A DNA stretch of 64,000 nt from Bordetella genomosp. 9 (GTDB lineage Bacteria; Pseudomonadota; Gammaproteobacteria; Burkholderiales; Burkholderiaceae_B), in NCBI RefSeq assembly GCF_002261425.1, contig NZ_NEVJ01000001.1, forward strand, positions 1,217,083 to 1,281,082, read 5' to 3'. Made by a program: the position numbers and the translations under genes. Shown in pieces: positions 9,388-19,596 of the stretch (its first letter is position 1; each line of letters opens with the position of its first letter). A model generated the notes under the pieces. The model was given only the letters and a program-made list of their open reading frames with translations, ran no database searches and was not told the origin of the DNA.

Positions 9388-10427
9388 CAGAACGTGTATC
9401 CCACCGTGGGCTGGCTGTCGTCCAGCCTGTCCAGCAGGCGCAGCAGGGGGGCGAACACGCCGTAGCGGCTCGCTACCTGGCGGACATAGCCGTTGACGCG
9501 TGGAATATGCGCCAGGTAGCCCGGTTTGCCGTCGCGGTGATGCAGGCGCGCGAAGACGCCCAGGATGCGCAGATTGCGTTGCAGGCCCATCCACTCGTAG
9601 GCGCGGTGGAAATCGGCGAAATCCGCCGCGACGGGCAGGCTCGCGGCGCGCGCCATTTCCCAATAACGGATCGCCCAGTCCAGTTGCTGGGCTTCTTCCC
9701 AGGTCGTGCGCGCGTCCGTCACCAGCGATGCCAGGTCGTAGGTGATGGGACCCGCCAGGGCGTCCTGGAAATCGATGATGCCCGGGTTGGGGCCGTGGCG
9801 CGGATCCTCGCAGGCCATCAGGTTGGGCGAATGAAAGTCGCGATGGACCAGGACCGTCGGCTGGCTGCCGTTGGCCGTGGACAGCAGCTGGAAGACGCCT
9901 TGCAGGGCCGCCCGGGCGTCGGTATCCAGGGCCAGGCCGTGATGGCGCGCCACGTACCACTCCGGGAACAGCTCCAGTTCGGCCATCAACCTGGCGCTGT
10001 CGTACGCGGCCAGGCCGCTGACCGAGGCCTGCTGCATGCGCACCAGCGCGGCCAGCGCCTGCCGGTACAGGGTCTGCAGGGTGGCGTCGTCCAGGCCGTC
10101 CTGGATGCGCTGGTAGTAGGTATGCGGGCCCAGGTCCGACAGGAGCAGGAATCCGCGGGGCGGGTCCTCGGCCAGGATGGCCGGCACGTTCAGCCCGGCG
10201 TCACGCAGCAGTCCGGCCACGTGCAGGAAGGGCCGGGTGTCTTCATGCGGCGGCGGGGCGTCCATGACGATGACGGAGCCGGCGCCGGCATCCAGGCGGA
10301 AATACCGGCGGAAGCTGGCATCGCTGGAGGCCGGACGCAGGGTTTCGGTTTGCAGCCCCAGGGAGGAGGGCAGGCCGCGCAGCCATAGGCGCAGCGCTTC
10401 CAGGCGGGAATCGGCGGTGGGAGACAA
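9387..10427 (-). CDS. amgK: Anomeric MurNAc/GlcNAc kinase AmgK
   Basis: Aminoglycoside-phosphotransferase-fold kinase that phosphorylates the anomeric hydroxyl of MurNAc (and GlcNAc) in cell-wall recycling, feeding MurU. The catalytic loop VLVHRDFHSPNLM and metal-binding IIDFQDALAGPITYDLASL are intact. Family similarity begins near SRLEALRLWL. No ATG is available there; TTG 10427 (MSPTADSR) is proposed, so the exact start is uncertain. It is divergent from lptD, 194 bases away, an arrangement common in Alcaligenaceae. Confidence 0.9.
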   Translation of the reverse strand: MSPTADSRLEALRLWLRGLPSSLGLQTETLRPASSDASFRRYFRLDAGAGSVIVMDAPPPHEDTRPFLHVAGLLRDAGLNVPAILAEDPPRGFLLLSDLGPHTYYQRIQDGLDDATLQTLYRQALAALVRMQQASVSGLAAYDSARLMAELELFPEWYVARHHGLALDTDARAALQGVFQLLSTANGSQPTVLVHRDFHSPNLMACEDPRHGPNPGIIDFQDALAGPITYDLASLVTDARTTWEEAQQLDWAIRYWEMARAASLPVAADFADFHRAYEWMGLQRNLRILGVFARLHHRDGKPGYLAHIPRVNGYVRQVASRYGVFAPLLRLLDRLDDSQPTVGYTF

Positions 10428-10621
10428 GGAAAGCGACCTGTGTGGAATAGGGGCGTTCGAGGGGCGTGAAAGGCCGGTCGTACGGAATAACGCGCATGCC
10501 GGGCAATCGCTGGCTGCGCTGACGCCGAGCTTATCTATAATACCGGCTCTTCGCGGGTTACACCGGGCGGGCGACCATCGCCGTTCCGGCCGCATTGCCC
10601 TTTTTTCAGGTTCCCTCGTAC

Positions 10622-13075
10622 GTGCGCATCGTCCGGTCGTTGATCCTATTCCTTGCTGGCGCGGTCTCTGTCGCCCAGGCCCAAGTCGCAACGGATACGT
10701 CAGCGGATTCCAAGTCGTCGACGACGCAGTCCGTTTCCAAAACCGCCGGCCAGGACGTCGAGGTCCTGGGCCTGCGTTCGTCGCCGGGTTTGCGGGTGCA
10801 TCGCCTGAACGGCGACCAGGCGCCCGCCTACCTGGAAGCGGACAAAATGGACGGCGACCCCGATTCCAATCTCACGCTGACCGGCAGCGCGCAGGTGCGC
10901 CGCATCGATTCCGTGCTCAAGGGTGACACGATCACCTACCGCCGCGCGTCGGGCCAGGTCGACTCCCAGGGCAGCGCCCGGCTGATGCGCGACGGCACGG
11001 TGGTGACCGGGCCGGCCCTGCAATACAACGTCGACACCGACAGCGGCCAGCTGACCGCGCCGGATTTCTGGCTGGGCGCTTCCGGCGGCTTCGCCCAGGC
11101 GCAGCATGCCGACATCTTCAGCCGTTCGACGATGCGGCTGCAGAACACCACCTACGCCGGCTGCGCCTGCGACAACCCGTCCTGGTACATCAAGGCCGAT
11201 TCCGCGGATCTGGATTTCGACGAAAACGAAGGCGTGGCGCGCAATGGGGTGCTGTACTTCAAGGACGTGCCCATCCTGGCGTCGCCGTACATGACCTTTC
11301 CGGTCAAGAAGGAGCGGAAGTCGGGTCTCCTGGTTCCCACGTATGGGTCGACCAGCCGCAGCGGCTTCGAGGTCATGACGCCGTACTACTTCAACCTGGC
11401 GCCGAATTATGACGCCACGTTGTACCCGAGGCTGCTGTCCAAGCGCGGGTTGCAGCTCGGCGGGGAATTCCGGTATCTGGGGCCGTCATACAGCGGGATC
11501 ATGCAGGGCACTTATCTGCCCGACGACGCGCAGACGGGTGAGAAGCGATGGATGTACAGCAGCAAGCATTGGCAGACGTTCGGCAACGGCTTCTATGGGA
11601 TGTGGAATCTCAATGGTGTGTCGGATAACGACTATTACCGCGACTTTTCCACGATCGGCTTGAACGAGGCGTCCACCACCTACCTGCCTCGCCAAGGCAT
11701 GGTGGGTTGGAGCAACCAGTACTGGCAGACCTACGTCCAGGTCTACAAGTATCAAACGCTGCAGGACGTCGACTCCCTGATCCTGCCGCCGTACGACAAG
11801 GTGCCGGAGCTCTCCCTGCGTGGCCAGCGCTACAACTTCTACGGATTCGACGCCAATCTCACCAGCACCGCGACGCGCTTCGAACGGACTCTGGTGGGAC
11901 CCGCGGAAAACATCGCTGGCGCCATCAACGGCCACTACGGACCGAACGGCGACCGCCTGCAGGCGTATCCGACACTGGCCTTCCCGATCGTGCGTCCGGG
12001 CTGGTATGTCACCCCGAAGGTCGGCTACAACTTCACCCAGTATCAAAGCACCAACTGGTACGGCGGTGACTGGAACTTCCTGGGCACGACCAACTATCCG
12101 AGCAGCGAGTCGCGCGGCCTGCCCATCTTCTCGGTCGACAGCGGGATGACCTTCGAACGGGATACCACGCTGTTCGGCAAGGACTCCATCCAGACGCTGG
12201 AACCGCGTCTGTACTACCTGCGCGTGCCGTATCGCGATCAGTCGAAGCTGCCCGTCTACGACACCGCGCTGGCGGACTTCAGCTTCGCCCAGGCTTTCGA
12301 GGAAAACATCTATACCGGCGGTTGGGACCGGATCGCCAACGCGAACCAGCTGACCGCCGCGCTGACGACGCGCTGGCTGGATGCCAACTCCGGGTTCGAG
12401 CGCCTGTCCGCGTCGATAGGGCAGCAGATCTATTTCCAGGACCAGCGGGTCACGCTGCCGAACGAAACGCCGCGCACCAACGTCCGTTCCAATTTCCTGG
12501 CGGAAACGACCGCGGCGCTGACGGACACGCTGACCACGACCCTCAGCGGCCAGTACGACCCTTACAATAGCCGCTTCCAGCAGGGCCTGATATCCGCCCG
12601 CTGGTCGCCGCAGCGCCTGACGTCGATTTCCGTCTCCTATCGCTACCAGCGCGATCCCCCGACGATCAGCACGGGCGCGCAGCAGTCCTATATCCAAGGC
12701 CAGAACCAGGTGAGCCTGGCGTTCCAGTGGCCCTTCACCCAGCGCATATTCGGGGTGGGCCGCATCGACTATTCCTTGCACACCGGGCCGATCACCGATT
12801 CCAACGGCTTGCAGACCCAGGATTCGCGGCGCGTGACGCAGGCTATCCTCGGCGTGGAGTACAAAGGCGATTGCTGCTGGACAGGCCGCGCGGTATTCCA
12901 GCGCTATGCCGTGGCGACCGACGAGAACAATACGGCCTTCTTCCTCCAGCTGGAGCTGACCGGACTGGGCGCGTTGGGAACCGATCCCCTGAAGCTCCTG
13001 CGGCGCAGCATCCCGGGTTACGAGCCGGTCAATCCGCCCCCGGCGTCCGGAACGACTTTCGAAAGGTATGAATGA
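10622..13075 (+). CDS. lptD: LPS-assembly protein LptD
   Basis: Outer-membrane beta-barrel (817 aa) that, with LptE, inserts lipopolysaccharide into the outer leaflet. A signal peptide (RSLILFLAGAVSVAQAQ) precedes an OstA/LptA-like periplasmic domain (about 80-200: LEADKMDGDP, LTGSAQVRRID, KGDTITYRRASGQ) and a large barrel. Cysteines at CACDNPSW and at GDCCWTG near the C-terminus match the interdomain disulfides of the family. GTG 10622 is the most plausible start since the signal peptide begins there; a TTG at 10595 is also in frame. Its stop overlaps the start of surA, as expected for translational coupling. Confidence 0.97.
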   Translation: MRIVRSLILFLAGAVSVAQAQVATDTSADSKSSTTQSVSKTAGQDVEVLGLRSSPGLRVHRLNGDQAPAYLEADKMDGDPDSNLTLTGSAQVRRIDSVLKGDTITYRRASGQVDSQGSARLMRDGTVVTGPALQYNVDTDSGQLTAPDFWLGASGGFAQAQHADIFSRSTMRLQNTTYAGCACDNPSWYIKADSADLDFDENEGVARNGVLYFKDVPILASPYMTFPVKKERKSGLLVPTYGSTSRSGFEVMTPYYFNLAPNYDATLYPRLLSKRGLQLGGEFRYLGPSYSGIMQGTYLPDDAQTGEKRWMYSSKHWQTFGNGFYGMWNLNGVSDNDYYRDFSTIGLNEASTTYLPRQGMVGWSNQYWQTYVQVYKYQTLQDVDSLILPPYDKVPELSLRGQRYNFYGFDANLTSTATRFERTLVGPAENIAGAINGHYGPNGDRLQAYPTLAFPIVRPGWYVTPKVGYNFTQYQSTNWYGGDWNFLGTTNYPSSESRGLPIFSVDSGMTFERDTTLFGKDSIQTLEPRLYYLRVPYRDQSKLPVYDTALADFSFAQAFEENIYTGGWDRIANANQLTAALTTRWLDANSGFERLSASIGQQIYFQDQRVTLPNETPRTNVRSNFLAETTAALTDTLTTTLSGQYDPYNSRFQQGLISARWSPQRLTSISVSYRYQRDPPTISTGAQQSYIQGQNQVSLAFQWPFTQRIFGVGRIDYSLHTGPITDSNGLQTQDSRRVTQAILGVEYKGDCCWTGRAVFQRYAVATDENNTAFFLQLELTGLGALGTDPLKLLRRSIPGYEPVNPPPASGTTFERYE

Positions 13076-14706
13076 TGCGTAGTGTGTTTTTGCCGGCCAG
13101 CCTGGCGCGCGACATCGTGGTAACGATCGCGTGCGCCGCGCTGCCGCTCTCGGCTGTCGCGCAGTCGCAATCGCAGTCGCAGGGGCGGCCTTCCGCGCAG
13201 TCGCATAAGCCCGCCGCCAAGCCCGGCGCCAAGCCGGCGGCGCCCGCGCCCGCACCGCAGCCCGCGGCCGCGCCGCAGACGGACCAGTTCGCCGATGGCA
13301 TCGCCGCCGTGGTGAACAAGGACGTCATCACGATGCGCGAGGTCAACGAAGGCGTCAAAACCGCCACGCAGGAATTGACGCGCCAGAACATCCAGCTGCC
13401 CGACACCAAGGTCCTGCAGCGCCAGGTGTTGCAACGCCTGATCATGGAAGACCTGCAGCGCCAGGATGCCAAGCGCCTGAATATCCGTGTCGACGACGCG
13501 CAGGTGGACCAGGCCATCGGTACGGTCGCCTCGCGCAACAAGATGTCCACCGACCAACTGCGGCAGGCCATCGAAAAGCAGGGCATCACCTGGCAAGCCT
13601 ATCGCAAGAGCATCCGCAGCGAAGTGCTGGCTGACCGCCTGCGCCAGCGCACCGTCGACGCCACACTGGTGATATCGGACGCGGAAGTCGATGCCTTCCT
13701 GAAAGAACAGGAGCGCCGCCAGGGCCGTTCGGGCAGCGCGCCCGCCGCGCCCGGACCGGCCGTCGCGGCGGCGCCGCAGGCCCAGGCCCCGGCCGGGCCG
13801 GAAATCGTGGCCCTGGCCCAGATCCTGGTGCGCGTGCCCGAAAGCGCCACGCGCGATGCCGTCGCCGCCTTGCGCAAGAAAGCCGAAGACATCCTGGCGC
13901 GCCTGAAAGGCGGCGCCGATTTCGCCAGCGTCGCGGCCGCCGCCTCGGACGGCCCCGAAGCCCTGCAGGGCGGCGTGATGGGCGAGCGTCCGCTGGAAGG
14001 CTGGCCCGACCTGTTCGTCAATGCGGTCGCCAACCTCCGCAAGGGCGAGGTATCCGGCATCGTCCAGAGCGGCAACGGCTTCCACATCCTGAAGGTGCTG
14101 GACCGCCGCAGCGCGGGCGCGCCCGCGCCGGCGCGCAATCCGGCGCAGACGCCGGCCACGCCGCCGGCCGCGCCGCCCAACCCGAGCTCGGACGGCACCG
14201 TGCCGCTGCCGCAGGGTCCGGTGCAGGTCACCCAGACCCATGCGCGCCACATCCTGATCAAGACCTCCGCCGTCATGTCGGATGACGAGGCTCGCCAGCG
14301 CCTGACGCTGTTGCGCCAGCGTATCGTCGAAGGGCACGAGGACTTCGGCCTGCTCGCGCGGCAGAACTCGCAGGACGCCACGGCACCGCAGGGCGGCGAC
14401 CTCGGCTGGCTGAACCCGGGCGAAACGGTGCCGGAATTCGAACAGGCCATGAATGCCCTGCAACCCGGACAGGTCAGCGAACCCGTCCAGACCCGCTTCG
14501 GCTGGCACCTGATCCAGGTCCTGGAACGTCGCGAGAAGGACGTCAAGGACGAGGTCCAGCGCCTGCAGGCCCGCCGTGTGCTGTTCGAACGGCGCTCCGA
14601 ACTGGCGTTCGACGACTATCTGGAGCAACTGCGCGACGCGGCGTATATCGACAATCGCCTGGAGAAGCAGGATCGCGAAAATAGCCAGGACAGCGCTACG
14701 CGGTAA
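13072..14706 (+). CDS. surA: Periplasmic chaperone/peptidyl-prolyl isomerase SurA
   Basis: Periplasmic chaperone (544 aa) for outer-membrane proteins including LptD. A signal peptide (IVVTIACAALPLSAVAQ) is followed by a Q/K/P/A-rich low-complexity stretch (to about residue 65), the SurA N domain (DGIAAVVNKDVITMREV), and two parvulin domains: one around IVALAQILVRVPESATRD to FHILKVLDRR, the second around THARHILIKTSAVMSDDE to GWHLIQVLERR. A proline-rich linker separates them. It is longer than Escherichia coli SurA (about 430 aa) because of these linkers. The start overlaps the lptD stop (ATG 13072, or 13075). Unlike many proteobacteria, pdxA is not between surA and rsmA. Confidence 0.96.
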   Translation: MMRSVFLPASLARDIVVTIACAALPLSAVAQSQSQSQGRPSAQSHKPAAKPGAKPAAPAPAPQPAAAPQTDQFADGIAAVVNKDVITMREVNEGVKTATQELTRQNIQLPDTKVLQRQVLQRLIMEDLQRQDAKRLNIRVDDAQVDQAIGTVASRNKMSTDQLRQAIEKQGITWQAYRKSIRSEVLADRLRQRTVDATLVISDAEVDAFLKEQERRQGRSGSAPAAPGPAVAAAPQAQAPAGPEIVALAQILVRVPESATRDAVAALRKKAEDILARLKGGADFASVAAAASDGPEALQGGVMGERPLEGWPDLFVNAVANLRKGEVSGIVQSGNGFHILKVLDRRSAGAPAPARNPAQTPATPPAAPPNPSSDGTVPLPQGPVQVTQTHARHILIKTSAVMSDDEARQRLTLLRQRIVEGHEDFGLLARQNSQDATAPQGGDLGWLNPGETVPEFEQAMNALQPGQVSEPVQTRFGWHLIQVLERREKDVKDEVQRLQARRVLFERRSELAFDDYLEQLRDAAYIDNRLEKQDRENSQDSATR

Positions 14707-14725
14707 CCCCGTCGTCAAATAGCTT

Positions 14726-15544
14726 ATGGCCCAGCATCAGGCGCGCAAGCGCTTCGGACAGCATTTCCTGGTCGACGAAGGCGTCGTGGACGCCATCGTC
14801 CGCGCCATCGGGCCCGCACACGATGACCGCATGGTGGAAATCGGGCCGGGCTTGTCCGCGCTGACCCGCCCCCTGCTGGAACGTGTGCGGCAGTTGAATG
14901 TGGTCGAGATCGACCGCGACCTGGCGGAACGCCTGCGGCGCGACCATCCCGCCGACCGGCTGGTGGTGGTGGAAGCCGACGCGCTGACCGTCGACTTCTC
15001 GCAATTCGGCGCCGGCCTGCGCGTCGTCGGCAACCTGCCGTACAACATTTCCAGCCCCATTCTGTTCCATCTGATGACGGTCAGCGATACGGTGCGGGAC
15101 CAGCACTTCATGCTGCAGCGGGAAGTCATCGATCGCATGGCGGCGCAGCCGTCGTCGTCGGATTACGGGCGGCTGTCGGTGATGCTGCAGTCACGTTATC
15201 GCATCGACAAGCTTTTCGATGTCCCGCCGGAAGCCTTCGACCCGCCACCGCGCGTGGTGTCTGCCGTCGTGCGCATGGTGCCGCTGCCGGCGGACCGGAC
15301 CCGGCCGCGCAGCGAGGCCGCGCTGGAACAGGTGGTGGCGCGGGCATTCGCGCAGCGGCGCAAGATGCTGCGCCGCGCCCTGGGCGATTGGGCGGCGCAC
15401 GTGCCCTGGGAAGCGCTGGGCATCGCGCCCACGGCGCGCGCGGAAGAAGTGCCGGTGGCCCGGTTCATTGCCCTGGCCGATGCGCTGTTCGATGCCGGCC
15501 TGGTAGGGCCGGAGCGGCCGCATAGCGCGGAGCTCGATGCCTGA
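14726..15544 (+). CDS. rsmA: 16S rRNA dimethyladenosine transferase RsmA (KsgA)
   Basis: SAM-dependent enzyme (272 aa) that dimethylates two adjacent adenines in the 3'-terminal helix of 16S rRNA during small-subunit maturation. Visible motifs are RKRFGQHFL at the N-terminus, motif [12 protein letters not shown], acidic motif [10 protein letters not shown], and the catalytic [10 protein letters not shown]. The C-terminal [12 protein letters not shown] segment is typical. It lies 19 bases after surA and is probably part of the same transcript. Confidence 0.97.
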   Translation: MAQHQARKRFGQHFLVDEGVVDAIVRAIGPAHDDRMVEIGPGLSALTRPLLERVRQLNVVEIDRDLAERLRRDHPADRLVVVEADALTVDFSQFGAGLRVVGNLPYNISSPILFHLMTVSDTVRDQHFMLQREVIDRMAAQPSSSDYGRLSVMLQSRYRIDKLFDVPPEAFDPPPRVVSAVVRMVPLPADRTRPRSEAALEQVVARAFAQRRKMLRRALGDWAAHVPWEALGIAPTARAEEVPVARFIALADALFDAGLVGPERPHSAELDA

Positions 15545-15547
15545 TAA

Positions 15548-15591
15548 CGGCGCCTGAATACCGGCGCCAAGATTTGGGCTTTCAGGCGCCG
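15548..15591. terminator. Hairpin between convergent rsmA and glycerate kinase genes
   Basis: A perfect 11-bp inverted repeat (CGGCGCCTGAA / TTCAGGCGCCG) with a 22-base loop fills most of the convergent gap between rsmA and the leftward glycerate kinase gene. There is no T-tract. Its position suggests a bidirectional, possibly Rho-assisted, terminator. Confidence 0.5.
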
Positions 15592-15600
15592 GCGCGGGGC

Positions 15601-16740
15601 CTACAGCCTGCGCGCCCCGGCCAGGAACAGGCGCGTCGCATCGCGAGCGCGATCGGACAAGAGTTGCGCGGCCTGCGCGCACGCCTGGGCCAGGGTCATC
15701 GGCCCGGCCGCCAGGCTGTACGCCGCCGTGATCCCGGCGCCATACAGTTTTTCGTAGCCTTCGCCCAGCGACCCCGCCAGCGCCACCACGGGCACGCCCG
15801 CCTGGCTGGCGATGCGCGCGACGCCCGCCGGGGTCTTGCCATGCAGCGTCTGTTCGTCCATGCGGCCTTCGCCCGTGAAGGCCAGGACAGCGCCCTGCAT
15901 GGCGTGCGCCAGTTTCCCCAATTCCGCGACGACCTCGACGCCCGGCCGGAAATCGGCGTTCAGGAAGGCGTGCGCCGCGAAGCCCAGCCCGCCCGCCGCG
16001 CCGGCGCCCGGCCGTTCGCGTTCGTCGCGCCCCAAGGTGCGCGCGCTCAGGTCCGCGAAGCGCGCGAGCGCCGCATCCAGTTGCCGCACGTGTTCGGCCG
16101 TCGCGCCTTTCTGCGGCCCGAACACCGCGGACGCGCCATGCGGGCCGCATAAGGGGTTGTCGACGTCGGACGCGACTTCGACGCGCACCTTCGCCAGCCG
16201 CGGATCCAGCGTGCCGGTGTCGATGCGCGCGGCCTGGGCCAGGCCCGCGCCGCCGTCGGGAACAGGATGACCGTGCGCATCCAGTATGCGCAGGCCCAAC
16301 GCGCAGAGCATGCCCGCGCCGGCGTCGTTGGTCGCCGATCCACCCAGCCCCAGGATAATGCGGCGCGCGCCGGCATCCAGTGCCGCGCGCATCAGTTCGC
16401 CAACACCGCGGCTGGTCGCGCGCAAGGGATCGCGCCGTTCCGGCGGGACCTGTTCCAGGCCCGCGGCGGCCGCCATTTCGATGACCGCCGTGCCGTCGTC
16501 CAGCCAGCCCCAGGCTGCCGCCGCGCGGCCACCGAGCGCGTCCGTCACATCCGTCGATCGCCATTCGCCGCCAGCGGCCGCCAGCACTGCCGCCACCGTC
16601 CCTTCACCACCGTCGGCCATCGGGATCTCGACGATCTCCGCTTGCGGGCAGGCGGCGCGCACGCCACGCGCGATGGCGGCGGCGGCGTCGGGAGCGGACA
16701 GGCTTTCCTTGAAAGAGTCGGGCGCGATGACGATTTTCAC
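15601..16740 (-). CDS. Glycerate kinase (GlxK/GarK type)
   Basis: Glycerate kinase of the two-domain GK I family (379 aa), which phosphorylates D-glycerate (usually to 2-phosphoglycerate) in glyoxylate/glycerate use. The N-terminus KIVIAPDSFKESLSAPDAAAAI and the motifs ADGGEGT, GLGGSATNDAGAGML and FTGEGRMDEQTLHGK are hallmarks. The start is GTG 16740, where similarity begins. It is divergent from pyruvate kinase 158 bases away, which fits: its product feeds lower glycolysis one step above pyruvate kinase. No tartronate semialdehyde reductase gene is adjacent. Confidence 0.95.
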   Translation of the reverse strand: MKIVIAPDSFKESLSAPDAAAAIARGVRAACPQAEIVEIPMADGGEGTVAAVLAAAGGEWRSTDVTDALGGRAAAAWGWLDDGTAVIEMAAAAGLEQVPPERRDPLRATSRGVGELMRAALDAGARRIILGLGGSATNDAGAGMLCALGLRILDAHGHPVPDGGAGLAQAARIDTGTLDPRLAKVRVEVASDVDNPLCGPHGASAVFGPQKGATAEHVRQLDAALARFADLSARTLGRDERERPGAGAAGGLGFAAHAFLNADFRPGVEVVAELGKLAHAMQGAVLAFTGEGRMDEQTLHGKTPAGVARIASQAGVPVVALAGSLGEGYEKLYGAGITAAYSLAAGPMTLAQACAQAAQLLSDRARDATRLFLAGARRL

Positions 16741-16897
16741 AGGCGGTCTCGTTGTTGGTTGTGTGCTGTGGGCTGCGGGGCAGGGCGGCTGCCCCGCTGG
16801 GAGCCGCCCATGATAACGCCCTGCCGGCGCGTGTATGACCATTGCAGTCCGGCAGGCGTACCATAGGACGCTTGCTCAACTTCCCGAGGAATACGTC

Positions 16898-18340
16898 ATG
16901 GCAGTGCTGCGTCGCACCAAAATCGTCGCCACCCTGGGTCCCGCGACATCGTCGCCGGAGCGGATCGAAGCGCTCGTGCGCGCCGGCATGGACGTAGCCC
17001 GCTTGAACTTCTCGCATGGCGATACCGAAGACCATCGGCAGCGCGCGCAACTGGTGCGCGAGGCCGCTGCCAGGCAGGGCCGCTTCGTGGCGTTGATGGG
17101 CGACCTGCAAGGTCCGAAGATCCGCATCGCGCGCTTTGCCGATGGCAAGGTCACGCTGAAGGTCGGGTCCACGTTCACCTTGTCCAACAGCTATCCCTAC
17201 GACGAGGGCAATGCGGAAATCGTCGGCATCGACTATCCGGAACTGGTGCAGGACTGCCGCCCGGGCGACGAGCTGCTGCTGGATGACGGCCGCGTGGTGC
17301 TGCGCGTGGAAAGCATAGACCGCGACTCGGTGCAGACCACCGTCATGGTCGGTGGCGTGCTGTCCAATAACAAGGGCATCAATCGCCGCGGCGGCGGCCT
17401 GTCGGCGCCCAGCCTGACCGACAAGGATCGCGCCGACATCAAGGTGGCGGCGGAGTTGCAGCTGGACTACGTGGCGGTTTCCTTTCCGCGCCACGGTTCC
17501 GACATCGAAGAGGCGCGTGAACTGGTGCGTGCGGCGGGTAGCGACGCATGGATCATCGCCAAGATCGAACGCGCCGAAGCCGTGGTCGACGATGAAGCCC
17601 TGGATGCCCTGATCCGCGCCAGCGACGGCGTCATGGTGGCGCGCGGGGACCTGGGTGTCGAAGTCGGCGATGCCGAACTGGCGGGCATCCAGAAGCGCAT
17701 CATCCAGCACGCCCGCACGCTGAACAAGGTCGTCATCACCGCCACGCAGATGATGGAATCGATGATCACCAATCCCTTGCCCACGCGCGCGGAAGTTTCG
17801 GATGTGGCCAACGCGGTGCTCGATTACACCGATGCCGTGATGTTGTCCGCCGAAAGCGCGTCGGGCCAGTATCCGGTCGAAGCGGTCGAGGCCATGGCGC
17901 GCGTCTGCCTGGGCGCGGAAAAGCATCCCACGTCCACGCATTCGCATCACCGCCTGGGCGAGACCTTCTCCCGCTGCGACGAAACCATCGCGCTGGCGGC
18001 CATGTACGCGGCCAACCACTTTCCCGTCGTCAAGGCGGTGATCGCCATGACGGAAAGCGGCCATACGCCGCTGATCATGTCGCGCATCCGCTCCGGCGTG
18101 CCCATCTATTGCTACAGCCCGCACCCCGTGACGCAGCATCGCGCGGCGCTGTTTCGTGGCGTATATACCGTACCCTTCGACCCGTCGTCCTATGATCCCG
18201 CGGAGTTGAGCAACGCCGCGATCAATGAGCTGAAGCAGCGTGGCCGTGTGGAAGCGGGCGATTGGGTCATCCTGACGAAAGGCGATTCCTACCGCGACAG
18301 CGGCGGCACCAATGGCATGAAGCTGCTGCCGGTGGAATAG
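16898..18340 (+). CDS. pyk: Pyruvate kinase
   Basis: Catalyses phosphoenolpyruvate plus ADP to pyruvate plus ATP (480 aa, a usual bacterial length). N-terminal RRTKIVATLGPATSSPE, substrate loop LNFSHGD, the metal and catalytic segment IIAKIERAEAV and VMVARGDLGVE, and the signature ATQMMESMI are all present. A C-terminal effector-like domain ends with KGDSYRDSGGTNGMKL. ATG 16898 with GAGGA upstream is the start. The 3' end is convergent with spmAB, 10 bases apart. Confidence 0.97.
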   Translation: MAVLRRTKIVATLGPATSSPERIEALVRAGMDVARLNFSHGDTEDHRQRAQLVREAAARQGRFVALMGDLQGPKIRIARFADGKVTLKVGSTFTLSNSYPYDEGNAEIVGIDYPELVQDCRPGDELLLDDGRVVLRVESIDRDSVQTTVMVGGVLSNNKGINRRGGGLSAPSLTDKDRADIKVAAELQLDYVAVSFPRHGSDIEEARELVRAAGSDAWIIAKIERAEAVVDDEALDALIRASDGVMVARGDLGVEVGDAELAGIQKRIIQHARTLNKVVITATQMMESMITNPLPTRAEVSDVANAVLDYTDAVMLSAESASGQYPVEAVEAMARVCLGAEKHPTSTHSHHRLGETFSRCDETIALAAMYAANHFPVVKAVIAMTESGHTPLIMSRIRSGVPIYCYSPHPVTQHRAALFRGVYTVPFDPSSYDPAELSNAAINELKQRGRVEAGDWVILTKGDSYRDSGGTNGMKLLPVE

Positions 18341-18350
18341 GCGCGGCGGC

Positions 18351-19580
18351 TCAGCCGAAGAACCAGTAGCACACGCCGATGGATGCCAGCACGCCGGCCA
18401 GGTCGGCCAGCAATGCGCAGCCCACGGCGTGGCGCGCGCGGCGGATGCCGACCGCGCCGAAATACACCGCCAGCACGTAGAAGGTGGTTTCGGTGCTGCC
18501 CTGCACCGTGGCGGCAAGCAGCGCCGGAAAGCTGTCCACGCCGAAATGGGACATGGTGTCCAGCATCATGGCGCGCGCGGCGCTGCCCGAAAACGGCTTG
18601 ACCAGCGCCGTGGGCATGGCGTCGACGAAGCGCGTGTCCCAGCCCGCCGCATGCGCCAGCCAGCGCATGCCGTCCAGCACGGCGTCCAGGGCGCCCGAGG
18701 CCCGCAGCACGCCCACCGCGCACAGCATGGCGACCAGGTAGGGCAGCAGGTCCCGCGCGATGTCGAAGCCCTGGCGCGCGCCTTCGATGAAGGACTCGTA
18801 CACCGGGATCTTTTTCCACGCACCCGCCAGCAGGAAGGCAAGGATGATGCCGAACAGCGTGAGGTTGCCGAGCAGCGAGGACAGCGCCGCGATCGCGCCG
18901 GACGACAGCGTGGCCAGCAGCGCGGCAAAGCCACCCAGGATCACGGCGACCGCCGCCAGCCATGCAAGCACGACGGGGTCGTGCAGGCGCAGGCGCTGGC
19001 ATGCGGCGACCGTCAGCAGCCCCACCAGGCTGGATGCGCAGGTCGCCAGCAGTATCGGCAGGAAGACCAGCGTGGGGTCGGTGGCGCCTTGCTGTGCCCG
19101 ATACATGAAGATCGTGACCGGCAGCAGCGTCAGCGACGAGGCATTCAGCACCAGGAAAAGTATCTGGGCATTGGTCGCCGTTTCCGGCTGTGGATTCAGC
19201 GTCTGCAGTTCGCGCATGGCGCGCAGCCCGATCGGCGTGGCGGCGTTGTCCAGCCCCAGCGCGTTGGCGGCGAAGTTCAGCGTGATCAGGCCGATGGCGG
19301 GATGGTTGCGCGGCACCTCCGGCATGAGCCGGCCGAACAGCGGGCCGAGCAGGCGGGCCAGGGCGCCAACCAGCCCTGCCTGCTCGGCGATGCGCAGGAA
19401 TCCCAGCCACAAGGTCAAGGTGCCGAACAGCAGCACCATGACTTCCACCGACAGCCGCGCCATGTCGAACAGCGCGCCCACCATGGACGCGAAGACGCCG
19501 GCATCGCCGCCGATCAGCCAACGCAGCCCGCCGGCGACGCCGGCGGCCAGGAAGAATGCCAGCCAGAGCCTATTCAGCAT
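18351..19580 (-). CDS. Fused SpmA/SpmB nucleoside-recognition (Gate) membrane protein
   Basis: Polytopic membrane protein (409 aa) consisting of two Gate/nucleoside-recognition domains, corresponding to Bacillus SpmA (N-terminal half) and SpmB (C-terminal half) in one chain. Visible features include LWLGFLRIAEQAGLVG, NHPAIGLITLNFAANALGLDNAATPIG, ASSLTLLPVTIFMYRA, and the SpmB-like FSGSAARAMMLDTM followed by GSTETTFYVLAVYFGAVG. In Bacillus the pair affects spore-core dehydration; here the organism is not a spore former and the role is unknown, presumably transport. Confidence 0.88.
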   Translation of the reverse strand: MLNRLWLAFFLAAGVAGGLRWLIGGDAGVFASMVGALFDMARLSVEVMVLLFGTLTLWLGFLRIAEQAGLVGALARLLGPLFGRLMPEVPRNHPAIGLITLNFAANALGLDNAATPIGLRAMRELQTLNPQPETATNAQILFLVLNASSLTLLPVTIFMYRAQQGATDPTLVFLPILLATCASSLVGLLTVAACQRLRLHDPVVLAWLAAVAVILGGFAALLATLSSGAIAALSSLLGNLTLFGIILAFLLAGAWKKIPVYESFIEGARQGFDIARDLLPYLVAMLCAVGVLRASGALDAVLDGMRWLAHAAGWDTRFVDAMPTALVKPFSGSAARAMMLDTMSHFGVDSFPALLAATVQGSTETTFYVLAVYFGAVGIRRARHAVGCALLADLAGVLASIGVCYWFFG

Positions 19581-19596
19581 GACTCGGCATCGCGGC

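Noticed and set aside
11486..13255. Minus-strand 589-codon open frame
   Set aside because: It is antisense to lptD and the start of surA and resembles no protein family.
16604..18517. Minus-strand 637-codon open frame
   Set aside because: Antisense to pyruvate kinase; a GC-rich shadow frame.
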